Shown one piece after another: positions 1-11,379 of a stretch of 64,000 nucleotides of DNA. The stretch is from Anastrepha obliqua (lineage: Eukaryota; Arthropoda; Insecta; Diptera; Tephritidae): assembly GCF_027943255.1 (NCBI RefSeq), contig NC_072895.1, forward strand, positions 42,692,001 to 42,756,000. The letters are read 5' to 3'. How positions within the stretch are numbered: position 1 is the first letter of the stretch; the number at the start of each line of letters is the position of its first letter. A model generated the notes under the pieces. The model was given only the letters and a program-made list of their open reading frames with translations. It ran no database searches and was not told where the DNA came from. The position numbers were made by a program, and so were the translations under genes.

Positions 1-50
1 AACAAAGTTTTCCTCTTTATAATATTAGTATAGATATATATATATATATA

Positions 51-921
51 TAGGGTGGGCCATGTAAAAGTTACTTTTTGGATCGGCTATCAAAAAAAAC
101 TAATCAATATTTTTTCAAACTTTTTTTTTTATTTTGAAGATTGAACATTGTCATTTCTCATTTCTCATCTTTACAGTAGGCCATTCGATCAACCCAATTT
201 TTAAGCACATTTTCGATTGTTTGGGCTCCAATTTCATGAATGGCAACTTCGATTTCGTGTTTAAAAGCATCAATCGTCTCTGGATGGTTCGCATAGCATT
301 TGTCCTTAACGGCTTTCCAGAAAAAATAGTCCAACGGGCTTAAATCACAGCTCCGAGGCGGCCAATTGATATCGGAATTTCGGCTGATTAATCTGTTTTT
401 AAAAACGGTAGCCAAAAGTTCGAGTGTAACTTTGGCTGTATGACAAGTGGCACTGTCCTGTTGAAACCACATATCGTCCACATCCATATCTTCCAATTCG
501 GGCCATAAAAAGTTCGTTATCCTCTCACGATAGCGAACACTATTCACAGTAACTGCCTGACCGACCTCATTTTGGAAAAAATACGGCCCGCCTGCCCATA
601 AACCGCACCAAACAGTCACTCTTTGTGGGTGCATTGGTTTCTCGGCAATCATTCTTGGATTCTTATTCGCCCAAATGCGGCAATTCTGCTTATTGACGTA
701 GCCACCGATGTGAAAATGAGCTTCATCAGAAAAGATGATTTTTCGGTAAAAAAGCTCATCTGAGATCAAACGATTTTCTGCCCATTGTTCAAGCGTACAG
801 CGTCCCATTTCGTAAATGTCAAACATTTAAGTAAATTATGAACACATTTGACATGTCATTTGTGTTTCCATTCTCAAAAAAGCAGGTGGTTCAAAAAGCA
901 AACGCTATATGGCCCACCCTG
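51..921 (-). mobile_element. Non-autonomous rosa-like (DD41D) Tc1/mariner element
   Basis: The ends are imperfect inverted repeats. The left reads (t)agggtgggccatgta and the right, reverse-complemented, cagggtgggccatata. TA dinucleotides flank both (49-50 and 922-923), the expected target duplication for this superfamily. Similarity between the two ends continues weakly for about 30 bp. The interior carries the 3' two thirds of a transposase on the minus strand, while the N-terminal coding region is gone, so this 871-bp copy is an internal-deletion derivative. The left terminal base is T where the right end implies C. Confidence 0.85.
158..826 (-). pseudogene. DD41D transposase, N-terminally deleted (rosa-like)
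   Basis: A 222-residue open frame encodes the DDE catalytic core of a Tc1/mariner-superfamily transposase. Visible motifs in order are IFSDEAHF (first Asp), WFQQDSATCHTA (second Asp) and PPRSCDLSPLDYFFW (third Asp). Forty-one residues lie between the second and third Asp, which is the DD41D spacing of rosa-type elements rather than the DD34D of mariner or DD34E of Tc1. The N-terminal helix-turn-helix DNA-binding part, normally more than 100 residues, is missing: only about 95 bp separate the ORF start from the terminal repeat. The frame itself is open, so the deletion is the main lesion and the decay is recent. It cannot encode a complete transposase. Confidence 0.9.
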
Positions 922-923
922 TA

Positions 924-2228
924 GCTTTGAGGGCAATGCTTCCTTCATTTGTGGTAATCGAAATACATATGTAGCTACTAGTAAAATCGAAGCAGAACAC
1001 TATATGTTCAACCTACTATAGAATGATACAATTAGAAGCTTCAAATTGAAAATCATAGCAATTTTTATTATTTCTTTTCATAATTTGAAATCTAACTGCC
1101 TAAGATTAATTAATCTTTTTATTGAATTTGTTCACTTCTTCTATTTCAATGTATTTCCTGCATTACAGATCATGTAACTCATTGCTTTGTCTCTTTCGAA
1201 CATCAAAACCAACACCGCTGCACAAAACCTTTTCTTATCTTTACCGCCAGCCTGCTCAAATAGAGCGTGAAAAGTGAATGGTGCTATTTCAATTAGACAC
1301 CCACCTGTTCGCAATTGCCAATGTGTTTGTTTATGCATACAAGTATTTATGTTGGCAGTGAGTGTTTAGCAGCATGCATCTACGTAAAAATTACTTTTAC
1401 ATCCATACTAAAAAAATTTTTCAATGTATGAATCTGTGAGAGTTAGTTGAATCGCTCAAGTAATGCCTGTGGTTAGCGGCACATAAAGGTGGAAAGAGGC
1501 GCTATAAAAATCAATAGCAACTGCTAGTTACCGTTAGTCGAGTTATTGTTGCCCTAATAGAACTCATAGGCTTCATGCATTTGCTGATCCACATTTGAAT
1601 GCATTTGCAATTCGTGTACTTCTGTATGGCGTTGTGTGTGTGTAAGTGAAGCAACGAATTGCGTAGGCGCTGAAAACTAACACTTGAACTATCACTTTGA
1701 CAGTCACTTTAAATTGTCAAGTGTGTTTGAAAGTTGGTAAAATGTGTGGTGCAATAGCTCTAAATTTAATAATAATAAATTGTGGTAGATATTCGTTTTT
1801 GCAATAGCCAAAAAGTGAGATATGAGATGTGTACAGCCCGCGACAAAAGATGCTGCGTCAACAATTTGATAAGTTTTTACTATTTTTCTTTTTTTTTTCT
1901 GAATATTCATTATTTTCTTACAAAATACAGCTCATTGTCTAAAAAAAATCATTTAAGTCCAAATTTCAAATTTTTCGCAAAAATTACAAAGCTGCCACAA
2001 ATTTGTTCATCCTAATATAATTCCATGGGTTTTGATTAGAATCCCTACAACAAATTTTGACATGCAGTCTTAAAGCTTGTTACGTTCTAGTAAAATAAAA
2101 TGCAAGTCTGAATTTGCTGGAAAATTCCCTTGTTATTGTATTTTATTTTATTTTTTCCGAAGGGTGGTGCGGATTTTCTCTACTTAAAAATACTGTATAT
2201 CTTTTATTTTAACGAAACTTCCGGATAC
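924..2228. other. No supported gene; A+T-rich spacer
   Basis: No domain, RNA gene or repeat boundary is recognisable. A 65-codon ATG frame at 1141-1338 (minus) has no family resemblance I can name, and the other frames are low-complexity. Positions 1500-1660 are somewhat less A+T rich. Confidence 0.5.
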
Positions 2229-2447
2229 ATTTATTTTGGGCACATTTGTCGAATTCTACGAAGAGCAGGGCAGTGCCAAAGTAGTTGTTCCAAAGTACCC
2301 CTAGCATTCGCTTCGTTGCACTTATTGCACGCATCGCTCTGGGCTAATCCCATTTTGGCTACGTGATGTGGGATGAGACAGTGTCCCGTCAGTACTCCAA
2401 CCAATATTTTGCAGCCTTTTCTAGGGAGTGATAAAATCAGGTTTATA
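2229..2447 (-). pseudogene. LOA-type LINE, C-terminal zinc-knuckle fragment
   Basis: The minus-strand translation gives VGVLTGHCLIPHHVAKMGL, then DACNKCNE, a histidine-bearing segment and LLWHCPALRRIRQ. This is the hallmark tail of RNase H-bearing LINE reverse transcriptases (GHCLI..H...., CX2C...H...C, CPAL). The intact LOA element at 11.3-16.8 kb has the equivalent GALTGHCLIGNHARRLG. Only this tail survives, ending in a stop just after the CPAL motif. The neighbouring 2520-2760 block is more G+C rich and may be further decayed LINE sequence, but I cannot read motifs in it. Confidence 0.65.
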
Positions 2448-3899
2448 GTTTTCGTATTCTAAGTCCTTAGCATAGTTTTTAGTGAATTGAATTTATAATA
2501 AATTCTAAAATTTTAAAGTTAAGTTACGCCGCTACCCGTCAGGGCTAAAGTCCTTAGCATAATCTTGGCAGTTTTGTACACGGTTGAGGCTCCCATATCG
2601 ACATCGTTTCCAGAGTTAATTCCTGAGTAGGCTCAATGAAACCATTCCGTTGCTCCAATTCCTCCAATTTCGACTTACCTTGATTTTGTTTGGCTTTAAC
2701 GCAGTGGACAAGTTTGCTAAACCACCTTAATTTATCGAGCCTGCTCACAACCAAGGTCACTTGATTTTATTGAAAATTATCCATTCTACGTGCCCCCTTC
2801 TTGCCCTCTTTTGCCCAACAACCTTAAAAAATTACAATTTACATAAATTCAAAACCATGTAATTAAGTCTAAAAATGTAGCTATTGACTATTTTATATAT
2901 TTTAATTACCAACCACATCGCGACATACCTGCGCATAAAAAATGTTTAACGCTTTAATAAATTTGATTTTAATAAATTCATTTTAATAGAAGTAAGTGCA
3001 ACTGGTAATTAAATGCATAAACCACAGAAGCAAAAACAAAACATGTTTTTTTCTAATATATAGCGAAGTTTTTTCTTGTACTCAAATTTATATGACAAAA
3101 ACTCTGGCGGGCATCAATTATATTAAATTTCATGTGACAGCACATGACGAAAAATTGTAATTAATTGTAATAAGTACTCGAAGCTAAAACGGAGAAGAAA
3201 AAACAAAGCAAACATTGGCGTAAAATTTTACAATAATTACTATTTTATGCGTGGTTAAAAAATTTTGCTTGCAAAATAATATCGCAATGAACATAAAATT
3301 CGGTACGCGCTGAGTAGTTTTTAACATTTTCGGCCAGCAACAAGAAAAAAAAGTAAATATGATTTTTATTAGAATGGCCGCTTGGACTGACATCGTCCAC
3401 AGCGTTGCTGATTTTATATTATTTTATTTAATGTTTTTTGTATGCGCTTGTGGGTCATAAAGTGGGTCAAATGTGGTCATAAATTGTGCAGCAGCAGGCA
3501 ATTTAATGATTTTGCCGAAAACGTTTGAAATTATGGCAAATTCAGCTGAAATACATACATACTTACACACATATATTTATACAAGCGAGTGTCTGTACAA
3601 ATGCTTGCAGGTTTGCTAATATCTTCACAGGTAATTAATAGCAGTTTTTTAGTGATTAAAAAATCAATTTCTGCCATTCCATTTGCATTCTTTATTCACT
3701 TCGCTGCTATTGAGTATTTGCAATTTCCCCCATGCATCAAAATAGGTTGGAAAATAATTCCAGAACGGTTTCCAAATACCTGCATAAAGAAATGTGAAAA
3801 TAAAAAAAATCTATTGACGGAACATTCGCGAGCGGCGAAGGCCAAATTAGGATGGGATATCAATTTTATGATGGGAATTAGTCGCAACTCTTTTACTAC
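2448..3899. other. No supported gene; A+T-rich spacer
   Basis: Apart from possible LINE debris at 2520-2760, I see only low-complexity A+T-rich DNA. The longer frames here (for example 3589-3945) lack ATG starts or recognisable domains. Confidence 0.45.
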
Positions 3900-4131
3900 C
3901 GCCCGCCGTAGCCAAATAGATCGATACGTGACTACTATTCGGTAGAGCCCGAGTTCCGAATATACTGTGTGCATGAAGCACTAAACGATATAAACATTTT
4001 TTTCTAACAGCGGTCGCTCCTCGGCACGCAAGGGTAAACCTACACGTGCATTTCTGTCGGAGGCGGCACAAAGAGACTCACCACAAATATAAGGAATAAT
4101 TCAGCTAAATATCCACGAAAGGTGTAAGCAA
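3900..4131 (+). mobile_element. Old diverged copy of the tRNA-derived SINE
   Basis: The copy starts with a box-A-like segment (gccgtagccaaatag). It then carries tttttctaacagcggtcgct, which matches the internal block ttctaatagcggtcg of the better copies at 50.8 and 62.7 kb, and it ends near ggtgtaagc, the 3' hairpin half. Box B is degraded (gagttccgaat in place of ggttcgaatc). The high divergence makes this the oldest of the five copies in the window. Confidence 0.6.
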
Positions 4132-4335
4132 GTAAAGAGATAGTTGTTATGTCGGGCTGCATTTTGGATAGATAGGAATATAAACAACTTCAACACTCAG
4201 AAACATAGCTCGGACTCGCCAAGTAGCTGATCTAGGTCTGCTGAATCCCCACGGCATTATTGTGATCAAGATTTTTGAGAGTGCTAATAGATGCTCGATG
4301 AATGCCGCTAAAGGTCTGTCGATATGAGTATACCA

Positions 4336-4466
4336 TTGTTGTTGTTCTTGTGGTAGCATAAACGTTCTCCATAAACATTTGGGAACTGTTGCTGAAGTGA
4401 CAGTCCGTAGCCGGATATTAGTCCGGCTCGTTCCGGTTACGTAGAACTGACTATCGTGGTATACCG
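4336..4466 (-). repeat. Dispersed repeat with (CAA)n 3' tail, copy A
   Basis: Read on the plus strand it begins ttgttgttgttcttgtggta and contains gctgaagtgacagtcc, gccggatat and gttccggttacgtagaact. The same order recurs at 40342-40470. On the minus strand it would end in CAACAACAA, the layout of a LINE or SINE 3' end. No coding part is recognisable. Confidence 0.55.
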
Positions 4467-7400
4467 TCAGTTCCAGTGGTTGTCGCAAGCATTTCGGAAT
4501 TGTGTCAGTCTACGAAGAAATAAATTGCCGAACGCCTTCTGTGTCACCAGCAACATTTTCTGATATTGTCTCAAGTGCTACTTTGCCAGATAAGAAGCGC
4601 AAACTGTTGAATGTTACCCCCTTGGAATTATGTATTGAAAAAATTGATGCGCCATCGACGTGAATGTTAGGCTTAAGTTCTAACTTAGATAGTCATGAAT
4701 TTAAAAAGAGAGATAGCGTAAGTTTTTGGCAATCAAAAAACGAGAAAATTTGGAAGAAGTAAGCGTTTATTTTTGTGTACAATGCAGCAGAGCCCAAAAC
4801 TACTTACTCCGGTTTGTTTACCATACATCACTAATCAGCTGCTTACGTTGCTTAGAAGGCACAAAGTAAGCTTTTGAAGTTGGGTACAATATAACGGAAT
4901 TTGTAGTGTGAGCACTCCTCTGTACTATCTTCACATATAGGTGATTGATCTATGGAATTCCTTCTTTACTGATCCCACATATGGTGGCGGCTCATATGCC
5001 AAATCATATACCTACTTAGGTTGGTAGCTGGTGGCGGCAGTTTTAATTAAAATTCAGTGGATCTTGAACTGAAAGAAAAAATTGCCATACTCACTTAAGT
5101 CTCAAGTATTTTTTCAAGGTAATTCCAAAAAAAAATTTGTAATATTTTTTTTTCGCCCAAACGTGTTTACAGTCGCACCTTTAGGTATACTATAACGATG
5201 TTTTTGTACCGAGAAGACAATTTTTTATTTACACAGTTCATTGCTCCACCCTTTGGCTAGACAGGGTACCCTGGAGACGGTTTCATCGCTAAACGAGAAC
5301 TTAACGAGCGGCGAGCTGGTGCGGTGGCTAAGGTCATGTAGATCGGGGGCGCTCTGGTCGTGTTGTTGGTCGTCATCTTCTAATCTAAAGCTCCTCCTTC
5401 CTTTTGCATCTGTTTGGTTTGTTTCCTTCTGTTTACAGTTTACAAGAAAATCAAGCAATTTTTTAGCCACCTCAAACTTGCGTCTACTTTACTAAAATTT
5501 CAAGTCGATTGTTTTTTGTTGAATTTTGTATAACTTGTAATATATTAGTTTAAAAGTTTGAGTTATATGGTTGTGGTTGAAGAATGAAGAATCTCCGTTT
5601 TCTTCTTCTTCTTTTTCTTATACTAAGAAAAAATGCCAATACGATCACCATTTCTAATATTAAAAAAAATCAGCACCCATGAAAAATTTATAATTTTTAA
5701 AAATGGTGCCATACGTGTATCATATTGGACACTTGTGAAATAGATAGCACACAATACACACACACAAGCAATGTAGCGCGTAAAGGTTAAAATGAATATT
5801 TTCATCACTCAAAGATATTCAAAAACAAAATGGAATGATTTATTTTGCGCCGCCTCGCACTTGTAGAGGAGTGTTTAAGTTTTTTAATATTACAAAATCT
5901 AAGTTACTTCCGATTTCCATGAACAGTTTGAAGAGGGAATCAACAATAGATCTCAATGCTAAAAAGCAGAAATTGAGGAATGGTTGAACCATGCATGTTT
6001 CGTAGCGTATCTTAGTTTTAATTATAAATATTGTTAAAGGTCTGTTTAATAACATTCGCAATAAATAAATGGACAATACAAAAAGAAACTTCGATTATAT
6101 AAGTATCATTATCATCATCATTATGGTCATTACAGCCCAGGGTGAGAAAGTGCCTCCGTAATAATATTTCTTCATACGTCTCGGTTCATTGCATCTCTCC
6201 TTCTATCATTTATTATTAATTATTTACATATATATATATATATCATATATATTGTAAATATTTATATTATATTGTATATTATTATTACGTAAGTATAAAC
6301 GTATTTAATTGCCGACTATCAAACATTTATTTTTTAAAATCGCGCGCGGTTTTATGGCGGAAATGCAATTTTATCAAGGGTTACTAAAAATGTGCATAAG
6401 TAGCTTTTATACATTTTTTATATTTTTATAGATTTTTTATATGTACTTATATACATTTTTTATGTTTATCTGTATAAATATTTTGCATTATTTTGACTGT
6501 TTAATTACTGCTTAAGCAGTCAAGTGTTAGTAACAATAATAACACAAGAAAAGTGACATTTTTGTTGTTTGAAAAAAAAAAAAATTTAAATATATATATA
6601 CCCCCTGCAGTGTCATGGAAAATATTAATTTTGTTGTAAGCCGTCACATTTTTGAATTGCATTGCATTGGTTCGTGTTGTGAGGTTTTACGATTTAGCCA
6701 TTCATTATCTATGAGCATTCGTAATGTAGAGACAATAACTTTTGCTTAACACTTATTCGTAGTTTTTGAATACGTCGTAGGCTGTGTGGTCCACAAGTTC
6801 CATAACTCGTTAAACAGAAACTAAAAAGTACGAGTTGTAAGTAAACAGAAGCCCAACTTCATGAAAAACAAATATTTTGAAGAAGTTCTAAGCATTACAT
6901 GTTGAAGAGCGGAGAACAGTTGAAAAATTAAATTTAAGATTTTCGCTAGACTGTGACTGCCGCGTAAATTATAATATATTTACGTATGCATATATATGTA
7001 TATATGTACATACATGTACATGCTGAAATTATGCAACTACATTTATAATAGCGATTGTGGCATTCTACATTTGTTTAATTTTAGGATATTATGCTTGAAT
7101 TAAAAAAAAATTACTTCTTCATTTAATATAATTTTCCACAAAATTTTGGCTCCTTTCAAATTTATTCAAAGATTGTGTGACTCATAACTCAGTTTTTTAT
7201 GCTTGTCTTACATCGAATTATTTTTTTTTTTTTCTAACATCTTTAAATTTTTTATGCCATGCCACACTATTTTGTTTTTTTTTTTCTTGCTAACCTTAGA
7301 ATAATTAAACACCCGAGAAGTTAATTACAGCGCTACGTACGCCATACTCGGAATATATACCGTAACAGCTAAAAAAATATCTGTAAATAAGTGCCACACT

Positions 7401-7939
7401 ATACATCAATAAACACGCTTGAAAGCATTGAATTTCAAAGTGCGAAAAAAGCGAACGCTACATAATTTCCACCTGGCAAAAAGTAGCGAATCATCTTCTA
7501 AACTCACCCGCAGCGCATCTGCACGCACACTCACAGCTATAGAAGCTGTTAAATATCTTAAGCACAGAAATCGCAATGCCATACTTCATTTTTATTTAAA
7601 TACATAAACATGTAAAAGAATAAATTAAAAAAAAACGAGAAGCATTAGAGTTTAAAACAATTCATGCGAATAGTGAACGTAAATAGAATTGTGCTTAACA
7701 TTTTCTAAGAGCAGGTATTTAAATAAAGAATTGCAAATAGCGTTAACCTTCAAAATATTCAAAGAGTTGATCGAACCAACACAAACTTAGTCCATTACAC
7801 AGAATTCTGTAAAAAGAAAAACCAAATCAGAAAGTTATCTTGCGCTGATATCACGGCCGCAATAGCCGATGCACTAGAATTAGATTAAATTAGATGGCAT
7901 TGGCCTTAGAGAAGGGAGCAAATCATTCCGGCATTGCAA
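4467..7939. other. A+T-rich spacer with two weak coding-like patches
   Basis: At about 4505-4640 one plus frame reads through a segment with a basic DKKRKLLN-like patch, possibly transposase debris. At 5225-5470 the two strands have 81-84-codon frames in a locally G+C-richer block. Neither has a domain I recognise. The rest is simple A+T-rich DNA, including TA runs at 6228-6250. Confidence 0.4.
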
Positions 7940-8042
7940 ATAGAGTTTTTATATTTTAAAAAACTTCAATGTGGTTGGATGGACTTACTGATTCATGTCT
8001 CATTAAGGAACCTCTCCCGATATTTAGATCAGGTGCTTCTAG

Positions 8043-9095
8043 CAGTGATGGTAAATGATTTTTTGAAAAATCCCTACACAGCCCAAAAAAATTCTCTACT
8101 TTTCCCTAAGCTTCAAAAATTTTTCCCTACAAAATTCCCCACATATTTTTCTCCTGTGTTTACACTATAATGAGGCACTTGCAACGTCAAAATTGAATTA
8201 TTTGCATAAGTTTTGGGCTTGGTGCTATTTTCACCCTTTATAAGACACTTTAATAAAAACTTTTATTTCAAAAATATATATAAATAGGTACACATATATA
8301 TTATATTATAAGCACATATGTGAAGAAAAATTCAGCAAAAAGACTAAAAATTACACTTTTTCATTACATTCAGTTCTGTTTAAAACAAGACAGCGTTTCT
8401 ATTTTTTCAGAATCCGGCACGATTACTTTTAAGATTGGGATAAAATGGTCCACCACTTGCAGGGCGACATTATGCTCAGCGAAGAAAATGCTAAATCTTA
8501 TTTCGAAATTTCTGGAACCATTTGGATTACTCGGCTTTTCTTAAAAAAAACTGTTTGTTTTAGGTGTCTTTTTTATTGTCTTCACATTTTTTTGGTACGT
8601 TTTTGCTTCGGCGTGCTTCTGCAAATCAGAATTGCCGCAGTTCAAAACTTTGTCGCACTCAGCGCATTTGCATTTGAATGGATCGTTAGCCACAGCTTTC
8701 AACCAGCCACTAAAATTGTCGTCGTCAAGCCATTTGTTATTGAACTTTTGTTTCCGATACTAATTTTTCTCCTAAAACTAAAAAAAAAAAAAAACGCGGC
8801 ACAACTAATAATTTTCGCGCAAGGAAAAAATCGCGTTAGCGTTAACGAAGAAAAAATGGCAATGTTGCCGTATTAACGCTTTAAAAGTATGCTGCCATAA
8901 GGAAAAAAATACTGGCATGAAATCTTACTGCGGCTTTTTATTTTAAATGAACTTTTTTAATATTTCCCGCTATTGTAAAATTTTTTCTGTCCTTTTTGAA
9001 AATTCCCTACATTTACAGAATTTAAAAATATCTGTCCTTCTTTTTCGACAAATATCCCTACATGTAGGGAATTTTCCTTACATTTACCATCACTG
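8043..9095 (-). mobile_element. Non-autonomous hAT element with 8-bp TSD
   Basis: The termini are inverted: cagtgatggtaaatg at 8043-8057 and its exact reverse complement at 9081-9095. Subterminal tccctac motifs repeat at both ends. The host bases gcttctag flank it perfectly on both sides (8035-8042 and 9096-9103), the 8-bp duplication typical of hAT. The interior keeps only the N-terminal coding region of a transposase on the minus strand, so the 1053-bp copy has lost most of the RNase H-like catalytic domain. It sits inside an older RNase H LINE relic. Confidence 0.9.
8374..8755 (-). pseudogene. hAT transposase N-terminus with BED-type zinc finger
   Basis: The reading from 8754 downward gives KFNNKWLDDDNFSGWLKAV, then CKCAECDKVLNCGNSDLQKH. 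This is the BED zinc finger (CX2C...H) common at the start of insect hAT transposases, where it binds DNA. After a break, another frame gives FFAEHNVALQVVDHF and IVPDSEKIETL, matching the conserved AEH..... DHL...DS block that follows the finger in the same families. Everything downstream, including the catalytic DDE residues and the dimerisation region, is absent. Several frameshifts and a poly-A tract at about 8780 separate the pieces. Confidence 0.75.
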
Positions 9096-9103
9096 GCTTC
9101 TAG

Positions 9104-9700
9104 TCAAGGTGATCCTGGATGGACCTGTAACATATTAACCGCCTTCGATTCGCCAACCTTAGCGAGCGGCAAATGATGAGCAATTCTCCTGATCTTTTCT
9201 TGTCTATTTGTGTGTCTGGTTGTAACACAAGTATTTTCTTCTCTTCATTTCCTATTGACTTCCTGCAGAATATTATTTTGTATTCAATAAGTATTCAATA
9301 AGACTCTATTTTCAAGCAGTGGCAAGACTAGTACATTTTCTGGCTAGCTCATCAGCCTTGCAATATCTCTATGTCCCGAAATCTATATAAGGCTGACCTT
9401 GAAGACGGTGCTAATATCATTTAGAGCTGTCACGCATTCCTGAGCAACCCTTGCTCTTAGCAGTTGTACCCTCCATTGATTTGATGGCCGCCTAGTTATC
9501 CGAGAAGATACACAGTTACCTCCTTTATGGCTAAAACAGAAGGAAATCGAACATATAACTTTATTCCTAATTCTTTTGGAAAAACCTACTACTTATTTTC
9601 TAGCTTTGATTCACCCGTGTAAAAATGTATATCCCCTCTTTTCCATGGCCTTTGAGTTTGCCACTCTCTGCGTGAGCGGATGTTAGTCTTGAACAGCTTG
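9104..9700 (-). pseudogene. RNase H domain relic of a LINE (host of the hAT insertion)
   Basis: Minus-strand frames give, in order, CIFSDN-AAIKSMEGTT (RNase H Asp motif), ALNDIST, then SGHRDI and KADELARKCTSL in another frame. These are the middle and end of the RNase H domain carried by LOA/I-like LINEs. Stops and at least two frameshifts show it is dead. The relic probably continues left of the hAT insertion at 7940-8034. Clade assignment beyond 'RNase H-bearing LINE' is not secure. Confidence 0.6.
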
Positions 9701-9837
9701 TCGAAGGTGGGTTTAGGAAAATATTGTAGTAGTGACCGTTTCATACGAGAACTCTTTAATAATACTTAGAATCCACTTTGAATGGTTTTACTGATAATCG
9801 CAGATGGAGTTTCGAATGAATGACAAATGCTTCAAAT

Positions 9838-10314
9838 ATTTTCAGCATAAGGAGTAAACTGAAAAATCAAAAAACAAATATTACTAATTTTCATATCTAT
9901 TCAATGTCGAAAATTTTTAGTATAGAGTTTTTAAAGCGAAACATAAAATACAGTTCAGAAAAAATTTATGGATTTTTTTATAATTTTTTGTTGTTGTTTT
10001 ATTATAAATAGTAAAACGAAAATAAACTGAAAATTTAAAAAATATATAGGTATATAATTTTCAGATACATTCAAAGTCAAAAATTGTAGCCAAGACTTTT
10101 TAAAGCGAAATAGTTTCCGTTATTTTTAACAGTTTTATTATTAAATTTTGTATGCGTTTTTTTTTTATTCCTCGTTTTCGTTTTAATACTTTTATAACAT
10201 TTGTGTTAACATTTTCGTATGTTATATTAGAAATAGTAAAAAACAGGAAACTGAAAAGTGCAAAGTGTTAAGAAAATTAATAATATTGAGATCTATTCAA
10301 AATTGAAAATTTTA
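9838..10314 (+). repeat. Degenerate tandem repeat array, left part
   Basis: Monomers of about 170-226 bp share the landmark (g)agatctattcaatgtcgaa followed by gagtttttaaagcgaaa and tattagaaatagtaaaa. Landmarks begin near 9892, 10062 and 10288. The third monomer is cut at 10314 by the fold-back element and resumes at 16892. Confidence 0.7.
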
Positions 10315-10769
10315 GGGTAAGACTCCGTCAGAAAATATGAGATTTGCAAGTGGTCTTTCGATTTCTTTGAAACTTTGGGAAATATTAGTTCTAGGTAAGA
10401 TACATTCAAGCCTAAAAGGATTTTGAAAAATTTTCAAAATTGAGTCATCTACGCCATGTTGAATATCGGGACCGTGTTTTTTCAAAAATCAATATTTCTT
10501 GAACCGGTGGATGGATTTCAATGCAATTTACAGACAATATAGAAACAAATAAGTAGTTTAAATTAGTATTATGTAAAAAAAAAATTTCGAAATTTTGACC
10601 AAAAAAAAGTCAAAAAATTTTTTTGAATCAATTTTTAGTTGATTTGGCCACTTTTTTAGATTTTCTGTTATACACGTAACGATTCCTTATGATTTAACCT
10701 TTATTTTGAAAAAAAAAATTTTATGGTGTCTATAATAGTTCTCGAGATATTGCGATTTTAGTGGAAGCG
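10315..10769 (+). repeat. Fold-back element, left 455-bp arm
   Basis: It begins gggtaagactccgtcag and ends gtggaagcg. Its reverse complement is found across 10906-11289 plus 16821-16891 with no mismatch seen. Confidence 0.9.
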
Positions 10770-10905
10770 CGCACGCACTTTCGCGTACGCACGCACGGTT
10801 CGCGCTGCGTTATGTGTTCCTGTATGAAGTGACTGGAGCAGACTGCTGCAGGTCTGTGCGCGTTTTTCTACTCCTGCGCTGCGTAACCGCGAAATTCACG
10901 GTGTT
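10770..10905. other. Fold-back loop, CpG-rich 136 bp
   Basis: The loop differs sharply from the A+T-rich arms: it is rich in CG dinucleotides (for example cgcgtacgcacgcacgg). No ORF or RNA gene is recognised in it. Confidence 0.7.
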
Positions 10906-11379
10906 CGCTTCCACTAAAATCGCAATATCTCGAGAACTATTATAGACACCATAAAATTTTTTTTTTCAAAATAAAGGTTAAATCATAAGGAATCGTTACG
11001 TGTATAACAGAAAATCTAAAAAAGTGGCCAAATCAACTAAAAATTGATTCAAAAAAATTTTTTGACTTTTTTTTGGTCAAAATTTCGAAATTTTTTTTTT
11101 ACATAATACTAATTTAAACTACTTATTTGTTTCTATATTGTCTGTAAATTGCATTGAAATCCATCCACCGGTTCAAGAAATATTGATTTTTGAAAAAACA
11201 CGGTCCCGATATTCAACATGGCGTAGATGACTCAATTTTGAAAATTTTTCAAAATCCTTTTAGGCTTGAATGTATCTTACCTAGAACTAGGTAGGTAGGT
11301 TTGGCAGCCGCATCGCACATAGAGACAACGATGCCACTTAGACCACGGAGTGGGTCCGTTGTGAGCCGCGGGGGCTGGG

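Noticed and set aside
4505..4640. Coding-like plus-strand patch with a DKKRKLLN segment
   Set aside because: It vaguely recalls transposase linker sequence, but there is no motif order or terminal repeat to support a family.
8445..8876. 143-residue plus-strand ORF
   Set aside because: It is antisense to the hAT BED-finger relic.
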